Assembly (NCBI GenBank): GCA_030040755.1 | Contig: JASHTC010000033.1 | Span: forward strand, 1 to 5,155 | Source of the DNA: Thermoplasmata archaeon | GTDB lineage: Archaea; Thermoplasmatota; Thermoplasmata; Lutacidiplasmatales; UBA184 | DNA length: 5,155 bases | Direction: 5' to 3' | In this document: piece by piece, positions 4,892 to 5,155 of the stretch | Layout: every line of letters begins with the position of its first letter | Position numbering within the stretch: the stretch's first letter is position 1 | Notes under the pieces: generated by a model | Told to the model about the DNA's origin: nothing | The model's database searches: none | The model's input: the letters and a program-made list of their open reading frames with translations, nothing else | Position numbers and translations under genes: made by a program

Positions 4892-5155
4892 GTGTCGGCG
4901 GGCGAGCGGGTCGTGCGCGTCACGCGGTCGCTCCCCCGCTCGGCCCGCGCGAGCGACCCTCCTCTCCGGCTCCGGCCGCACGGCGCCGTGACCGTGCTCG
5001 AACGATCCGACGAGTGGCCGGCGTTCCTGCTGGTGATGACCCCGGGCGGGGAGGTCGGCTGGGTGCCCGAACGCTGCCTCGGCCCCGAGCGCCCCCGTAC
5101 CCGGGTGCGCCGGGGGTACGACACGACGAGCCTCGAGCCGTCCGTCGGGGAAACG
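4892..5155 (+). CDS. SH3-domain protein, 5' part (runs off the window)
   Basis: Eighty-eight open codons to the right edge with no stop. The translation begins MSAGERVVRVTRSLPRSARA and contains EWPAFLLVMTPGGEVGWVPE (41-60), then TRVRRGYDTTSLEPSVGE (70-87). The first matches the end of a variant SH3 domain (acidic residue-W-P, strand, then GWVPE); the second matches the start of another (basic-YD-xT-xL-xxxxGE). This is the layout of the small tandem-SH3 proteins found in bacteria and archaea, usually about 130-150 residues, so perhaps 50-60 residues are missing. Their function is unknown; SH3 folds bind peptides or small ligands. No signal peptide is visible, so it is probably cytosolic. GTG 4892 is preferred over the in-frame GTG at 4877 because the TATA box predicts transcription starting near 4882. 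It diverges from tRNA-Phe. Confidence 0.8.
   Translation, partial: MSAGERVVRVTRSLPRSARASDPPLRLRPHGAVTVLERSDEWPAFLLVMTPGGEVGWVPERCLGPERPRTRVRRGYDTTSLEPSVGET

Noticed and set aside
4731..4991. Open frame crossing the tRNA gene on the plus strand, with a product resembling database entries annotated near tRNAs
   Set aside because: It runs straight through the complement of a perfect tRNA-Phe cloverleaf and the TATA box; this is a common false gene call.

Overview
The window looks like a piece of an archaeal chromosome, most likely a high-GC member of the Thermoplasmatota; the lineage is inferred from style and not proven. The archaeal signals are a tRNA gene with no complete encoded CCA and a TATA box about 30 bases upstream, TATA-like elements before most transcription units, a thiolase-fold gene overlapping a DUF35 zinc-ribbon/OB gene (a pairing typical of archaea), and a secreted Ser/Thr-rich protein held by one C-terminal membrane helix. 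GC content is very high, roughly two thirds by eye, so long spurious antisense reading frames are common.

Left block, minus strand (1-1713): reading leftwards come a Nudix-like protein with a degenerate Nudix box (1129-1686), ornithine carbamoyltransferase argF (114-1052), and the first 32 codons of a membrane protein (1-97). The membrane protein starts 16 bases after the argF stop behind a good ribosome binding site. argF has its own TATA-like element in the 76-base gap.

Central block, plus strand (1799-3747): a two-gene operon with an ATGA overlap, encoding a 475-residue thiolase-superfamily protein and a 174-residue DUF35 protein. Such pairs form complexes in which DUF35 is thought to position the CoA substrate. 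The thiolase-like protein keeps the HDAY and GHP motifs but has Gly where the nucleophilic Cys is expected, so ordinary thiolase chemistry is doubtful. No HMG-CoA synthase gene adjoins the pair: a divergent Nudix-like gene lies on one side and a convergent surface-protein gene on the other.

Right block (3849-5155): a cell-surface protein gene on the minus strand with a proline-rich cytoplasmic tail, then tRNA-Phe(GAA) on the minus strand, then the 5' part of an SH3-domain protein on the plus strand, running off the window. The tRNA and SH3 genes diverge from one near-symmetric TATA box. All gaps between genes are about 112 bases or shorter. Apart from the promoter and ribosome-binding elements listed, I saw no CRISPR array, insertion sequence or attachment site.
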